DNA from: Gammaproteobacteria bacterium
GTDB taxonomy: Bacteria > Pseudomonadota > Gammaproteobacteria > Steroidobacterales > Steroidobacteraceae
Length of the DNA stretch: 64,000 nt
Assembly (NCBI GenBank): GCA_016707425.1
Contig: JADJHU010000003.1
Coordinates: forward strand, 124,001-188,000
Direction: 5' to 3'
The notes beneath the pieces are model-generated. The model worked only from the letters and a program-made list of their open reading frames with translations. It did no database searches and was not told the DNA's origin. The position numbers and the translations under genes were made by a program. Below, one piece after another: positions 1 through 9,090 of this stretch; within the stretch, counting starts at the first letter, position 1; each line of letters starts with the position of its first letter.

Positions 1-1275
1 GAGCGGATTGTGGACGCCGGTGCGGGCCATGTTCTGCACGATCTTCCCGGGCATCGAACCGATGTAGGTCCGCCGGTGACCGCGGATCTCGGCCTCGTCG
101 CGCACGCCACCGAGCGACATGCGCACGAACTTGCGGTTCGTGGCGCGCGCGATCGACTGCCCGAGGGAGGTCTTGCCCACACCCGGCGGGCCGACGAGGC
201 AGAGAATCGGCCCCTTGATCTTGTCGACGCGCTGCTGCACGGCGAGGTACTCGAGGATGCGCTCCTTGACCTTTTCGAGCCCGTAGTGATCCTCGTCGAG
301 GACCTTCTCCGCGCGCGCGATGTCCTTGATGATCTTGGTGCGCTTCTTCCAGGGCACCTTGACGAGCCAGTCGATGTAGTTGCGCACCACCGTGGCTTCC
401 GCCGACATGGGCGACATCATCTTCAGTTTGTTGAGTTCGGAGGTGGCCTTCTCGCGTGCCTCCTTCGGCATGCCGGCCCGGGCGATCTTCTGCTCGAGCT
501 CGCTCAGCTCGTTGCCGCCCTCGTCCATCTCGCCGAGCTCTTTCTGGATCGCCTTCATCTGCTCGTTGAGGTAGTACTCGCGCTGGCTCTTCTCCATCTG
601 CGCCTTGACGCGCCCGCGGATGCGCTTCTCGATCTGCAGCACGTCCATCTCGCCCTCGATGGCGACCAGTACGTGCTCGAGGCGCTTGCGGACGTCGAGG
701 ATCTCGAGAACCTTCTGCTTCTCGGGGAGCTTGAGCGACATGTGGGCGGCCACGGTGTCGGCGAGGCGGCCTGCCTGTTCGATGCCCGCGAGCGCCGTCA
801 GCACCTCGGGCGGCACTTTCTTGTTGAGCTTCACATACTGTTCGAACTGCGAGATCACCGAGCGGCCGAGGACGTCGAGCTCCTTCTCCTCGTAGGCTTC
901 TGCGTCGGGTTCGAGCACGATGTCCGCCGAGTAGAGCTCGCCCGCGTGCAGCCGCTCGACACGAGCGCGGCTCACCCCCTCGACCAGCACCTTGACGGTG
1001 CCGTCGGGCAGCTTGAGCAGTTGCAGGATCGTGGCAACGGTGCCGACGCGATAGAGGTCGTCGCCCTTCGGATCGTCGACGTCAGCCTGCTTCTGTGCGA
1101 GCAGCATGATGCGCTTCTCGGCGCGCATCGCCACATCGAGGGCCTGGATGGACTTCTCCCGCCCGACGAACAGCGGGATGACCATGTGCGGATAGACGAC
1201 CACGTCGCGCAGCGGCAGCACGGGAAGGTTGTCGGGCACATCGAGCCTGGGTGCAGGCGGCGGTAATTCGCTCAC
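1..1275 (-). CDS. lon: Lon ATP-dependent protease, N-terminal part (cut by window edge)
   Basis: Cytosolic AAA+ serine protease that degrades misfolded and regulatory proteins. The visible 425 codons hold the N-terminal substrate-binding domain (LPVLPLRDVVVYPHM near residue 15 onward), a coiled-coil stretch, and the start of the AAA+ module with Walker A GPPGVGKTS. The proteolytic domain lies outside the window. The start is GTG at 1275: it gives the usual short N-terminus before the conserved LPLR block and has a GAGGGA ribosome site about 8 nt upstream. It lies downstream of clpX in the same direction, with its own heat-shock-like promoter in the 123 bp gap. No frameshift is seen in the visible part. 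Confidence 0.97.
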   Translation of the reverse strand, partial: MSELPPPAPRLDVPDNLPVLPLRDVVVYPHMVIPLFVGREKSIQALDVAMRAEKRIMLLAQKQADVDDPKGDDLYRVGTVATILQLLKLPDGTVKVLVEGVSRARVERLHAGELYSADIVLEPDAEAYEEKELDVLGRSVISQFEQYVKLNKKVPPEVLTALAGIEQAGRLADTVAAHMSLKLPEKQKVLEILDVRKRLEHVLVAIEGEMDVLQIEKRIRGRVKAQMEKSQREYYLNEQMKAIQKELGEMDEGGNELSELEQKIARAGMPKEAREKATSELNKLKMMSPMSAEATVVRNYIDWLVKVPWKKRTKIIKDIARAEKVLDEDHYGLEKVKERILEYLAVQQRVDKIKGPILCLVGPPGVGKTSLGQSIARATNRKFVRMSLGGVRDEAEIRGHRRTYIGSMPGKIVQNMARTGVHNPL

Positions 1276-1332
1276 GCGGGAGTCCCTCGAAAAATGGCGG
1301 ACGCACGGGGCATCAAGATACCTCAGTGCCGG

Positions 1333-1359
1333 TATTGGGGCAGGCCGAACCGGTTCAAC
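1333..1359 (-). promoter_or_regulatory. Candidate sigma-32 heat-shock promoter of lon
   Basis: On the minus strand, GTTGAA (1359-1354) is followed after exactly 13 nt by CCCCAATA (1340-1333). This is close to the sigma-32 consensus CTTGAA-N13-17-CCCCATNT. It lies about 58 nt upstream of the lon GTG. Enterobacterial lon is known to be sigma-32 controlled, so the position is plausible. A sigma-70-like TATCTT at 1320-1315 lies nearer the gene. Confidence 0.5.
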
Positions 1360-1398
1360 GGTGGCTGGCGACGCCGCCGGCCCCGCCCGGCCTGCGAC

Positions 1399-2699
<1,301 letters not shown>

Positions 2700-2705
2700 G
2701 ATTTC

Positions 2706-2735
2706 ATCTTAATATGGCTGCGGGTCGGGAATCAA
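2706..2735 (-). promoter_or_regulatory. Candidate clpX promoter, possibly leaderless
   Basis: TTGATT (2735-2730), an 18 nt spacer, then TAAGAT (2711-2706), which ends 6 nt before the clpX ATG. Initiation about 7 nt downstream of such a -10 box would fall at the start codon. No ribosome site is seen between the box and the ATG. Confidence 0.35.
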
Positions 2736-2767
2736 AGCACCCGTCCACACGCGGGCCCGCCGGCCGG

Positions 2768-3394
2768 TTATGTCCCCGCCACAGGCCTGGCGACCTCGGT
2801 GCGCGACTCCAGCACCCGGTCGACGAGCCCGTATTCGATCGCGGCCCGCCCGTCCATGAAATTGTCCCGATCGGTGTCGCGCTGGATCTTCTCCACCGGC
2901 TGGCCGGTGTGCCGGGCAAGGATATGGTTAAGCCGGTCGCGCGTGATCAGCATCTCCCTGGCATGAATCTCCATGTCCGCCGCCTGCCCCTGGAATCCCC
3001 CGAGCGGCTGATGGATCATGATGCGCGCGTGCGGCAGGGAAAAGCGCTTGCCCTTCTGCCCGCCGGCCAGGAGCACCGCGCCCATGCTGGCCGCCTGGCC
3101 GATGCAGATGGTGCTCACCTCCGGCTTGATGAACTGCATGGTGTCGTAGATCGCGAGGCCGGCGGTGACGATCCCGCCCGGCGAGTTGATGTACAGCGCA
3201 ACGTCCTTCTCCGGGTTCTCGGACTCGAGGAACAGCAGCTGCGCGACGACCAGGTTCGCCATGTGGTCGTCGATCGGGCCGACGATGAAGATCAGCCGCT
3301 CCTTCAGCAGGCGCGAGTAGATGTCATAGGCGCGCTCGCCGCGGGCGGTCTGCTCGACCACCATCGGCACCAGGTTCAATGCACGTTCGCTCAT
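2768..3394 (-). CDS. clpP: ClpP, proteolytic subunit of ClpXP
   Basis: Tetradecameric serine protease (208 residues) working with ClpX. The catalytic triad is intact: Ser103 in GQAASMGA, His128 in MIHQP and Asp177 in RDTDRDNFM, with the same spacings as Escherichia coli ClpP (25 and 49 residues). The ATG at 3394 overlaps the tig stop by 4 nt (ATGA), so translation is probably coupled to trigger factor. The short N-terminus before VPMVVEQTARGERAYDIYSRLL suggests little or no propeptide. clpX follows after 68 bp that contain a candidate separate promoter. Confidence 0.97.
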   Translation of the reverse strand: MSERALNLVPMVVEQTARGERAYDIYSRLLKERLIFIVGPIDDHMANLVVAQLLFLESENPEKDVALYINSPGGIVTAGLAIYDTMQFIKPEVSTICIGQAASMGAVLLAGGQKGKRFSLPHARIMIHQPLGGFQGQAADMEIHAREMLITRDRLNHILARHTGQPVEKIQRDTDRDNFMDGRAAIEYGLVDRVLESRTEVARPVAGT

Positions 3395-4701
3395 GCCGTT
3401 TCTCCGTCGGTTCCGAAGCCGGTGAGCTCCCGGAAGCTCATGGGTCGATCCTCGATCTGCACCCGCTCGAGCACGCGATCGATCGCCTGCTCCTCGAGCA
3501 CGGCCGACTCCACCTGCCGCATCGCGTCGGCGCTCTGCAGGTATGCCCGGCGCATCTCCTCGGGATTCGGGTAGGCCGCGGCAATCGCCGTGAGGCGCGC
3601 CTGCACCCGTGAACGGTCGACCTTGAGGTCCTCGGAGCGGATCAGTTCCCCGAGGATAAGTCCGAGCGCCACCCGGCGGCGCGCCGGTTCCTCGAAGGGC
3701 TCGCGCGGGGGGAGCTGCTTCGCATCACGCGCACCCATGCGCTGCAGCATGTCGACCTGCAGCTGCTGAATCTGTTCCTCCACGAGCGTGTGCGGCAGCT
3801 CGAGCGGGTGGTCACGATACAGGGCATCGAGGACCTGGCTGCGCAGCCGCGTGCGGACGCGATCCTCGAGCTCGCGCTCGAGTCCCTTGCGCACCTCGCT
3901 CCTGAACTGCTCGAGCCCGCCCTCCCTGACGCCGAAGGCCTGGAAGAATTCGTCCCCGAGCGCAGGCAGGCTCTGTTCCTCGACGCGCTTCAGCGTGATC
4001 GCAAACTCGGCGCTCTTGCCGGCGAGCGTCTGGCTGGCATGGTCCGCAGGGAAGCCCGCCACGACCGTGCGCTCCTCGCCGGCCGAGGCCCCCGTGAGCG
4101 CCTGATCGATCTCGGGCATGATCTGCCCGGCACCGAGGACCACCAGCGCATCGCGGCCCTCACCGCCCGGGAAAGGCTGCCCGTCGATGCGCCCTGCGTA
4201 GTCGATGGTGACCCGGTCCGTCGCCTGCGCCGGGCGCGTCACCTCACGGAATTCCGGGCGCTGGCGCCGCATGCTCTCGATCATCGCCTCGACGTCGGCA
4301 TCCGTGACGGTGGCCACGGGCCGCTCGATGCGGATGCCCTCGAAGGGCTGGAGCCTCACCTCGGGCAGCACTTCGAAGACCGCGGCATATCTGAGGTCCA
4401 CGCCCGCCTCGACCGCGATCGGCTCGATGCGCGGCCCGGCGGCGGGCTTGAGCTTCTCCTGATTCACGGCTTCCGCAAAACTCGAGCGCATGAGATCGCC
4501 GACCACCTCGGCATGGACCTCGCGGCCGAACTGCTTGCGGATGACGGTGAGCGGCGCCTTGCCGGGCCGGAAGCCCTTGAGCTTCGCCGTGCGCGAGAGG
4601 TGCTTCAGGCGTTCGTTGACTTCGGTATCCACCTGGCCCGCCGGCACGGCGACCTCGAGGCGGCGTTCCAGACCGCCCGTGGCGGTAATCGAGATCTGCA
4701 T
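3391..4701 (-). CDS. tig: Trigger factor, ribosome-bound chaperone and prolyl isomerase
   Basis: Cytosolic chaperone that meets nascent chains at the ribosome exit tunnel. The 436-residue protein has the family order: N-terminal ribosome-binding domain with the signature FRPGKAPLTVIRKQFG near residue 45, a central FKBP-like prolyl isomerase domain (about 155-240), and a helical C-terminal chaperone domain. The start ATG at 4701 has an AAGGA site about 10 nt upstream. It is the first protein gene of the tig-clpP-clpX run, just downstream of the tRNA cluster, and its stop overlaps the clpP start. Confidence 0.97.
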   Translation of the reverse strand: MQISITATGGLERRLEVAVPAGQVDTEVNERLKHLSRTAKLKGFRPGKAPLTVIRKQFGREVHAEVVGDLMRSSFAEAVNQEKLKPAAGPRIEPIAVEAGVDLRYAAVFEVLPEVRLQPFEGIRIERPVATVTDADVEAMIESMRRQRPEFREVTRPAQATDRVTIDYAGRIDGQPFPGGEGRDALVVLGAGQIMPEIDQALTGASAGEERTVVAGFPADHASQTLAGKSAEFAITLKRVEEQSLPALGDEFFQAFGVREGGLEQFRSEVRKGLERELEDRVRTRLRSQVLDALYRDHPLELPHTLVEEQIQQLQVDMLQRMGARDAKQLPPREPFEEPARRRVALGLILGELIRSEDLKVDRSRVQARLTAIAAAYPNPEEMRRAYLQSADAMRQVESAVLEEQAIDRVLERVQIEDRPMSFRELTGFGTDGETA

Positions 4702-4740
4702 GTCTTGCGTGTCCTTGGACGATGTCGCTCAGCCGCACGA

Positions 4741-4825
4741 TGGTGCGAAAGGAGAGACTCGAACTCTCACGGGTTACCCCACTGGATCCTAAATCCAGCG
4801 CGTCTACCAGTTCCGCCACTTTCGC
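4741..4825 (-). tRNA. tRNA-Leu (anticodon TAG)
   Basis: An 85 nt cloverleaf with a long variable arm, typical of leucine tRNA. The acceptor stem GCGAAAG pairs with CTTTCGC, and the anticodon loop TTTAGGA gives TAG. The 3' CCA is encoded. Last tRNA of the cluster, directly upstream of tig. Confidence 0.96.
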
Positions 4826-4930
4826 CCGAACCGGATCAGGGACGCGGGCGGCTGCGCGAGGGGCGCGGATTATAGCGGATCCTGCCGCAGAATCCGGCCG
4901 CTTCGCCTCAGCGACGGTTCCGGGAGGGAG

Positions 4931-5006
4931 TGGTGGGCCGTGTAGGGATCGAACCTACGACCAAGAGATTAAGAGTCTCCTGCTCTACCAGCTGAGCTAA
5001 CGGCCC
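4931..5006 (-). tRNA. tRNA-Lys (anticodon CTT)
   Basis: A 76 nt cloverleaf. The acceptor stem begins GGGCCGT and the anticodon loop CTCTTAA gives CTT. The T-loop is GTTCGATCC and the encoded CCA is present. Part of the minus-strand tRNA cluster. Confidence 0.96.
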
Positions 5007-5015
5007 TTCCCGAAA

Positions 5016-5092
5016 TGGGGTGGACGATGGGACTCGAACCCACGACGGCCGGGATCACAACCCGGGGCTCTACCAGCTGAGCTACGTCCACC
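5016..5092 (-). tRNA. tRNA-His (anticodon GTG)
   Basis: A 77 nt cloverleaf with the extra 5' G(-1) typical of histidine tRNA opposite discriminator C73. The anticodon stem CCGGG/CCCGG encloses loop TTGTGAT, giving GTG. CCA is encoded. Confidence 0.96.
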
Positions 5093-5124
5093 GTCGAACC
5101 ATCGCCTGATCACACCGCATGGCG

Positions 5125-5198
5125 CGCGCCCGGCAGGACTCGAACACGCGACCTGCGGCTTAGAAGGCCGCTGCTCTATCCGGCTGAGCTATGGGCGC
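5125..5198 (-). tRNA. tRNA-Arg (anticodon TCT), with irregular 3' end
   Basis: Cloverleaf with anticodon stem GCGGC/GCCGC and loop CTTCTAA, giving TCT for AGA codons. It departs from its neighbours in three ways: the last acceptor pair is A-C, the T-stem has one T-C mismatch, and the CCA is not contiguous (the discriminator G is followed by CGCCA). It therefore either depends on CCA-adding enzyme or contains a two-base insertion from read error. Still expected to be functional. Confidence 0.88.
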
Positions 5199-5213
5199 AC
5201 AGCTCGAATCGAG

Positions 5214-5290
5214 TGGTCGGGGCAGAGGGATTCGAACCCCCGACCCTCTGCTCCCAAAGCAGATGCGCTACCAGACTGCGCCATGCCCCG
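5214..5290 (-). tRNA. tRNA-Pro (anticodon TGG)
   Basis: A 77 nt cloverleaf. The anticodon stem TCTGC/GCAGA encloses TTTGGGA, giving TGG. The T-arm GGGGGTTCGAATCCC is canonical and CCA is encoded. First tRNA of the five-gene unit, closest to its promoter. Confidence 0.96.
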
Positions 5291-5340
5291 ACCCGATGCT
5301 CCCCGCAGCATGCCAGAAGCCCCGGACCACGGGGGCGCGC

Positions 5341-5370
5341 ATGATACGTAAAGGCCCGCCACAGCGTCAA
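5341..5370 (-). promoter_or_regulatory. Promoter of the tRNA cluster
   Basis: TTGACG (5370-5365), an 18 nt spacer and TATCAT (5346-5341) on the minus strand, followed by a GC-rich stretch of the kind seen at stringently controlled stable-RNA promoters. The first tRNA begins about 50 nt downstream. This is one of the clearest sigma-70-type promoters in the window. Confidence 0.7.
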
Positions 5371-5397
5371 TTTGCCCCCACGTGCGAGAATATCCCC

Positions 5398-6249
5398 ATG
5401 GTAGCGCAGCTCATCGACGGCAAACGCATCGCCGCACAGGTCAAGGCAGAGGTCCGCACCCAGGTCGAGGCGCTGCTCGCACGCGGCGGACGCCGCCCGG
5501 GCCTCTCGGTCGTGATGGTGGGCGACGACCCGGCCTCGGCGATCTACGTGCGCAACAAACGCCGCGCCTGCGAGGAATCGGGCATCGTCTCCGTGGCGCA
5601 CGATCTGCCCCAGTCGACCTCCGAGCTCGAGCTCCTGACGCTGATCGACACCCTGAACCGCGACCCCGCGGTCGACGGCATCCTGGTGCAGCTCCCGCTG
5701 CCCGACCACATCCGCCAGTCCGAAGTGATCGAACGGATCGATCCGGGCCGGGATGTGGACGGCTTCCACCCCTACAACGTCGGACGCCTCGCCCAGCGCC
5801 ATCCCTTCATCCGCCCGTGCACGCCCTACGGGATCATCCGGCTGCTGGACAGCCACGGCATCACGGCCCGGGGACGTCATGCCGTGGTGGTCGGTGCCTC
5901 GAACATCGTCGGGCGCCCGATGTCCCTCGAGCTCCTGCTCATGGGCGCCACCACCACCGTGTGCCATCGCTTCACGCGCGAGCTCGAGCACCACGTGCGT
6001 CATGCCGAGATCCTCATCGTGGCCGCCGGGAAACCGGGACTGATCCCGGGCGAGTGGATCCGCCCGGGCGCCGTCGTGGTCGATGTCGGCATGAATCGCC
6101 TCGGTGACGGCCGGCTCGTCGGCGACGTGCAGTTCGAGTCGGCCCGCGAGCGCGCGGCATGGATCACGCCGGTCCCGGGAGGCGTCGGCCCGATGACCGT
6201 CGCCATGCTGATGCGCAATACCCTCGAGGCCGCGCTGCGGCGCGCCTGA
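5398..6249 (+). CDS. folD: FolD, methylene-THF dehydrogenase/cyclohydrolase
   Basis: Bifunctional enzyme (283 residues) interconverting 5,10-methylene-, methenyl- and 10-formyl-tetrahydrofolate with NADP. Seen here: the catalytic Tyr/Lys region IYVRNKRRACEE, the substrate loop VDGILVQLPLPDH, the cofactor-binding VVVGASNIVGRPM and the C-terminal TPVPGGVGPMTVAMLM. The ATG at 5398 gives the usual N-terminus (MVAQLIDGKRIA). No ribosome site precedes it; instead a GAGAAT hexamer lies 6 nt before the ATG. It is divergent from the tRNA cluster and convergent with cysS, with only 3 nt between the stops. Confidence 0.97.
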   Translation: MVAQLIDGKRIAAQVKAEVRTQVEALLARGGRRPGLSVVMVGDDPASAIYVRNKRRACEESGIVSVAHDLPQSTSELELLTLIDTLNRDPAVDGILVQLPLPDHIRQSEVIERIDPGRDVDGFHPYNVGRLAQRHPFIRPCTPYGIIRLLDSHGITARGRHAVVVGASNIVGRPMSLELLLMGATTTVCHRFTRELEHHVRHAEILIVAAGKPGLIPGEWIRPGAVVVDVGMNRLGDGRLVGDVQFESARERAAWITPVPGGVGPMTVAMLMRNTLEAALRRA

Positions 6250-6252
6250 CGG

Positions 6253-7647
6253 TCAGGCGCGCCGCCAGACCGTCTGCCCGCCCGGCTTGTCCTCGAGGAT
6301 CACGCCTGCCTGCGCGAGCTCGTCGCGGACGCGATCGGATTGCGCCCAGTTCTTGGCCTTGCGGGCCGCGGCCCGCGCCTCGATGAGCTCGGCAATGCGC
6401 GCATCGGAAATCGCCCCCGGGACGCCCGCCCGAAACCACGCCTCCGGTTCCCGCTGCAGGAGCCCGAGCACGCGGCCGAGTAAGCGGAGCTCCGCGCCTG
6501 CAGCCGCGGCGGCCGCCATATCGCCCCGGGCGCGTGCCGAGTTGACCTCGCGCGCGAGCCCCTGGAGCGTCGCCACCGCCTCGGGCGTGTTGAAGTCGTC
6601 GTCCATCACCGCCTGGAAGCGCTCCGTGGCCGCACCTTGCGGCGCCGCCTCGTCCGTCGCAGGCAGCGGCAGGTCGCGCAGCGCCGTGTAGAGCCGCCCG
6701 AGCGCGGCGTCGGCCTGCCCGAGCTGCCCGGGGGAGTAGCTGATCGGGCCGCGATAATGGCTCGACAGAAAGAAGTACCGCAGCACCTCCGGATCGCGCA
6801 GCCTCGCCAGCACATCGCGGATCGTGAAGAAGTTGCCGAGCGACTTCGACATCTTCTCGCTGTCGACATTGACGAAGCCGTTGTGCATCCAGCACTCGAC
6901 GAACGCTTCTCCCGTGGCCGCACAGGACTGGGCGATCTCGTTCTCGTGATGCGGAAACTTGAGATCCATGCCCCCGCCGTGCAGGTCGAAGTGCGCGCCG
7001 AGGAGTGCCGTGGCCATCGCCGAGCACTCGATGTGCCAGCCCGGGCGCCCCGGGCCCCATGGCGAGTCCCACGCCGGCTCGCCGGGCTTCGAGGTCTTCC
7101 ACAGCACGAAGTCCAGCGGATCGCGCTTGGCCTCGTCGATCTCGACGCGGGCACCGGCGCGCAGGTCCGCGAGACGCTTGCCCGAGAGCCGGCCGTAACC
7201 CGGGAAGCTGCTCACCGCATACATGACGTCGCCGTTCGTGGCGACGTAGGCGTAGCCGCCTTCGATGAGGCGGCTCACCATCTCGACGATCGCCGGCAGA
7301 TACTCCGTGGCGCGCGGCTCGTGATCGGGCCTGAGGATCCCGAGCCGGTCGTAATCCTCGTGCATCGCATCGATGTAGCGCGCGGTGAGCACCTCGATCG
7401 GCTCGCCCGCTTCCGCGGCGCGGCGGATGATCTTGTCGTCGATGTCGGTGATGTTGCGCACGTAGGTGACACGGAAGCCCCGCCAGACGAGATAGCGGCG
7501 CACCACGTCGAAGGCGATCTTGGAGCGTGCGTGCCCGATGTGGCAGAAGTCGTAGACCGTGTCCCCGCAGACGTACATGCGCACGTGCCCGGGTTCCAGC
7601 GGCCGCAGTTCCTCTTTCCGTCCCGTGAGTGAATTATGGATGCGCAT
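6253..7647 (-). CDS. cysS: Cysteinyl-tRNA synthetase
   Basis: Class I synthetase (464 residues) charging tRNA-Cys. The zinc-binding Cys in YVCGDTVYD is followed by the HIGH signature (CHIGHARSK), further zinc-ligand regions near WHIECSAMA and HHENEIAQS, and the KMSKS loop (EKMSKSLGNF). The C-terminal anticodon-binding region is complete. The ATG at 7647 gives MRIHNSLTGRKEELRPL, the standard family start. gltX lies 6 nt upstream in the same direction, so the two synthetases are cotranscribed. Confidence 0.97.
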   Translation of the reverse strand: MRIHNSLTGRKEELRPLEPGHVRMYVCGDTVYDFCHIGHARSKIAFDVVRRYLVWRGFRVTYVRNITDIDDKIIRRAAEAGEPIEVLTARYIDAMHEDYDRLGILRPDHEPRATEYLPAIVEMVSRLIEGGYAYVATNGDVMYAVSSFPGYGRLSGKRLADLRAGARVEIDEAKRDPLDFVLWKTSKPGEPAWDSPWGPGRPGWHIECSAMATALLGAHFDLHGGGMDLKFPHHENEIAQSCAATGEAFVECWMHNGFVNVDSEKMSKSLGNFFTIRDVLARLRDPEVLRYFFLSSHYRGPISYSPGQLGQADAALGRLYTALRDLPLPATDEAAPQGAATERFQAVMDDDFNTPEAVATLQGLAREVNSARARGDMAAAAAAGAELRLLGRVLGLLQREPEAWFRAGVPGAISDARIAELIEARAAARKAKNWAQSDRVRDELAQAGVILEDKPGGQTVWRRA

Positions 7648-7653
7648 CGGTCC

Positions 7654-9057
7654 TCACGCGAATCGTCCCAGTCTGTGCACGGTCTCGGTCACGGGCAGCG
7701 CGCGCAGCAGCGCGGCAAGCTTCGGCCCATGGGTCTGACCCGTCAGCGCGAGGCGCAACGGCCCATAGACGGCCGCGCCCTTGCGCCCCGTCGTCTCGCG
7801 CACCGCACGGACGATCGCGCCGAGCTCGCCGCGGCCCGCTTCCGCCGCCGCCGCCGCCGCCGCAAAGAAGTGCGGCCCGGCTTCCGCCACCGCACGCGCC
7901 TCCTCCGCCCCGAGGACCGGCGCGGCCCGGAAGATGGTCTCGACCCACGGGCGCGCATCCTCCGGAAACACGACGTTCGGAAGCACGGCCTCGACGAAGG
8001 CGGCCACCGCGGCCTCGGGCACATCCCCGGGCAGCACCTGCGCCAGCCACCGGCGGGCATCTTCGGGAGAGAGCCGGTGCACAGCGGCCTTCTGCCAGGC
8101 GTGCAGCTGTGCTTCGTCGAAGCGCGCCGGCGCGCGTCCGAGGTGCGCCGGATCGAAGGCGTCTGCCATCGCGACCGGCCCGAGCAGGCCGTGCTCGGGC
8201 GTCGAGTGCCCGAGCCGGAAGAGGTAATTGCGGATGGCCACCGGCAGATAGCCCTGCTCGCGCAGCTCCCGCAGGCTCGTGGCACCGTGACGCTTCGAGA
8301 GCGGCACACCGTCCGCGCCCAGCAGCAGCGACAGATGGCCGTAGCTCGGGGTCGCGCGGCCGAGCGCCTCGAGCTCGAGCATCTGCCGGGGTGTATTCGC
8401 GAGATCATCCTCACCACGCAGAACGTGCGTCACACCCATCGCCGCATCGTCGACTGCATTGCCGAAGAAGAAGGCCGCCGTGCCGTCGGCGCGCCGCACC
8501 ACGAAGTCGCCGATGTCGTCCGAGAGAAACTCCAGCGGCCCGTGCACGAGGTCAGTGAACCCGATGTGCCGCCCGCCTGGCACGCGAAAGCGCATGCTCG
8601 GACGCAGTCCCTGGGCGAGCCGGTTCGCGCGCGCAGGTGCATCGAGCACGCGGCAGGTCCCCGCATAGCGGGGCGCCTGACCCGCAGCCCGCTGTGCCCG
8701 CCGTGCCATCTCGAGCTCGACGGGCGTGCAGAAGCAGGGATAGACCACGCCCGCGGCCTCCAGGGCCGCGAAGTCCGCCGCATGGTTCGCACCGCGCTCC
8801 GACTGCCGGTAAGGTGCTGAAGGCCCGCCCCGGTCCGGCCCCTCCTCCCAGTCGAGGCCGAGCCAGCGCAGGTCGCGCAGCAGCGCCTCGACGAAGTCTC
8901 CGGTCGAGCGGCCGGCATCGGTGTCTTCGACGCGCAGCACGAAGCGTCCGCCACTGCGGCGCGCGAGGAGCCAGTTGAAGAGCGCCGTGCGCGCATTGCC
9001 GAGGTGCAGCTCTCCGGTCGGGCTCGGCGCGAAGCGTGTGACGACGGAGGCTGACAT
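7654..9057 (-). CDS. gltX: Glutamyl-tRNA synthetase in the glnS position
   Basis: Class I synthetase of 467 residues. The N-terminal signature is FAPSPTGELHLGNART (HIGH equivalent HLGN), the second signature is PLSKRHGATS, and the catalytic domain is followed by a helical anticodon-binding C-terminus, as in bacterial GluRS rather than GlnRS. In pseudomonad-type gene order the gene between cysS and the PPIase is glnS. Finding a GluRS there suggests a second GluRS that charges tRNA-Gln with glutamate for GatCAB; this is inference from position and family knowledge. The ATG at 9057 faces the PPIase gene across 33 bp. Confidence 0.92.
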   Translation of the reverse strand: MSASVVTRFAPSPTGELHLGNARTALFNWLLARRSGGRFVLRVEDTDAGRSTGDFVEALLRDLRWLGLDWEEGPDRGGPSAPYRQSERGANHAADFAALEAAGVVYPCFCTPVELEMARRAQRAAGQAPRYAGTCRVLDAPARANRLAQGLRPSMRFRVPGGRHIGFTDLVHGPLEFLSDDIGDFVVRRADGTAAFFFGNAVDDAAMGVTHVLRGEDDLANTPRQMLELEALGRATPSYGHLSLLLGADGVPLSKRHGATSLRELREQGYLPVAIRNYLFRLGHSTPEHGLLGPVAMADAFDPAHLGRAPARFDEAQLHAWQKAAVHRLSPEDARRWLAQVLPGDVPEAAVAAFVEAVLPNVVFPEDARPWVETIFRAAPVLGAEEARAVAEAGPHFFAAAAAAAEAGRGELGAIVRAVRETTGRKGAAVYGPLRLALTGQTHGPKLAALLRALPVTETVHRLGRFA

Positions 9058-9078
9058 GCGGCAATGTTACGGGAAAGG

Positions 9079-9084
9079 TAAGAT
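9079..9084 (+). promoter_or_regulatory. Candidate -10 box of the PPIase gene
   Basis: TAAGAT ends 6 nt before the ATG at 9091 and no ribosome site is visible. It matches the pattern seen at clpX on the other strand. A CTGACA at 9051-9056 is too far away (22 nt) to be a normal -35 box, so the assignment is weak. Confidence 0.25.
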
Positions 9085-9090
9085 TCACAC

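Noticed and set aside
10..1266. Long open frames antisense to real genes (for example 10-1266 plus, 21439-22929 plus, 24638-25765 minus)
   Set aside because: They mirror the codon structure of lon, aroC and psd/epmA on the other strand. In high-GC DNA such shadow frames are expected, and their sequences have no domain-like motifs.
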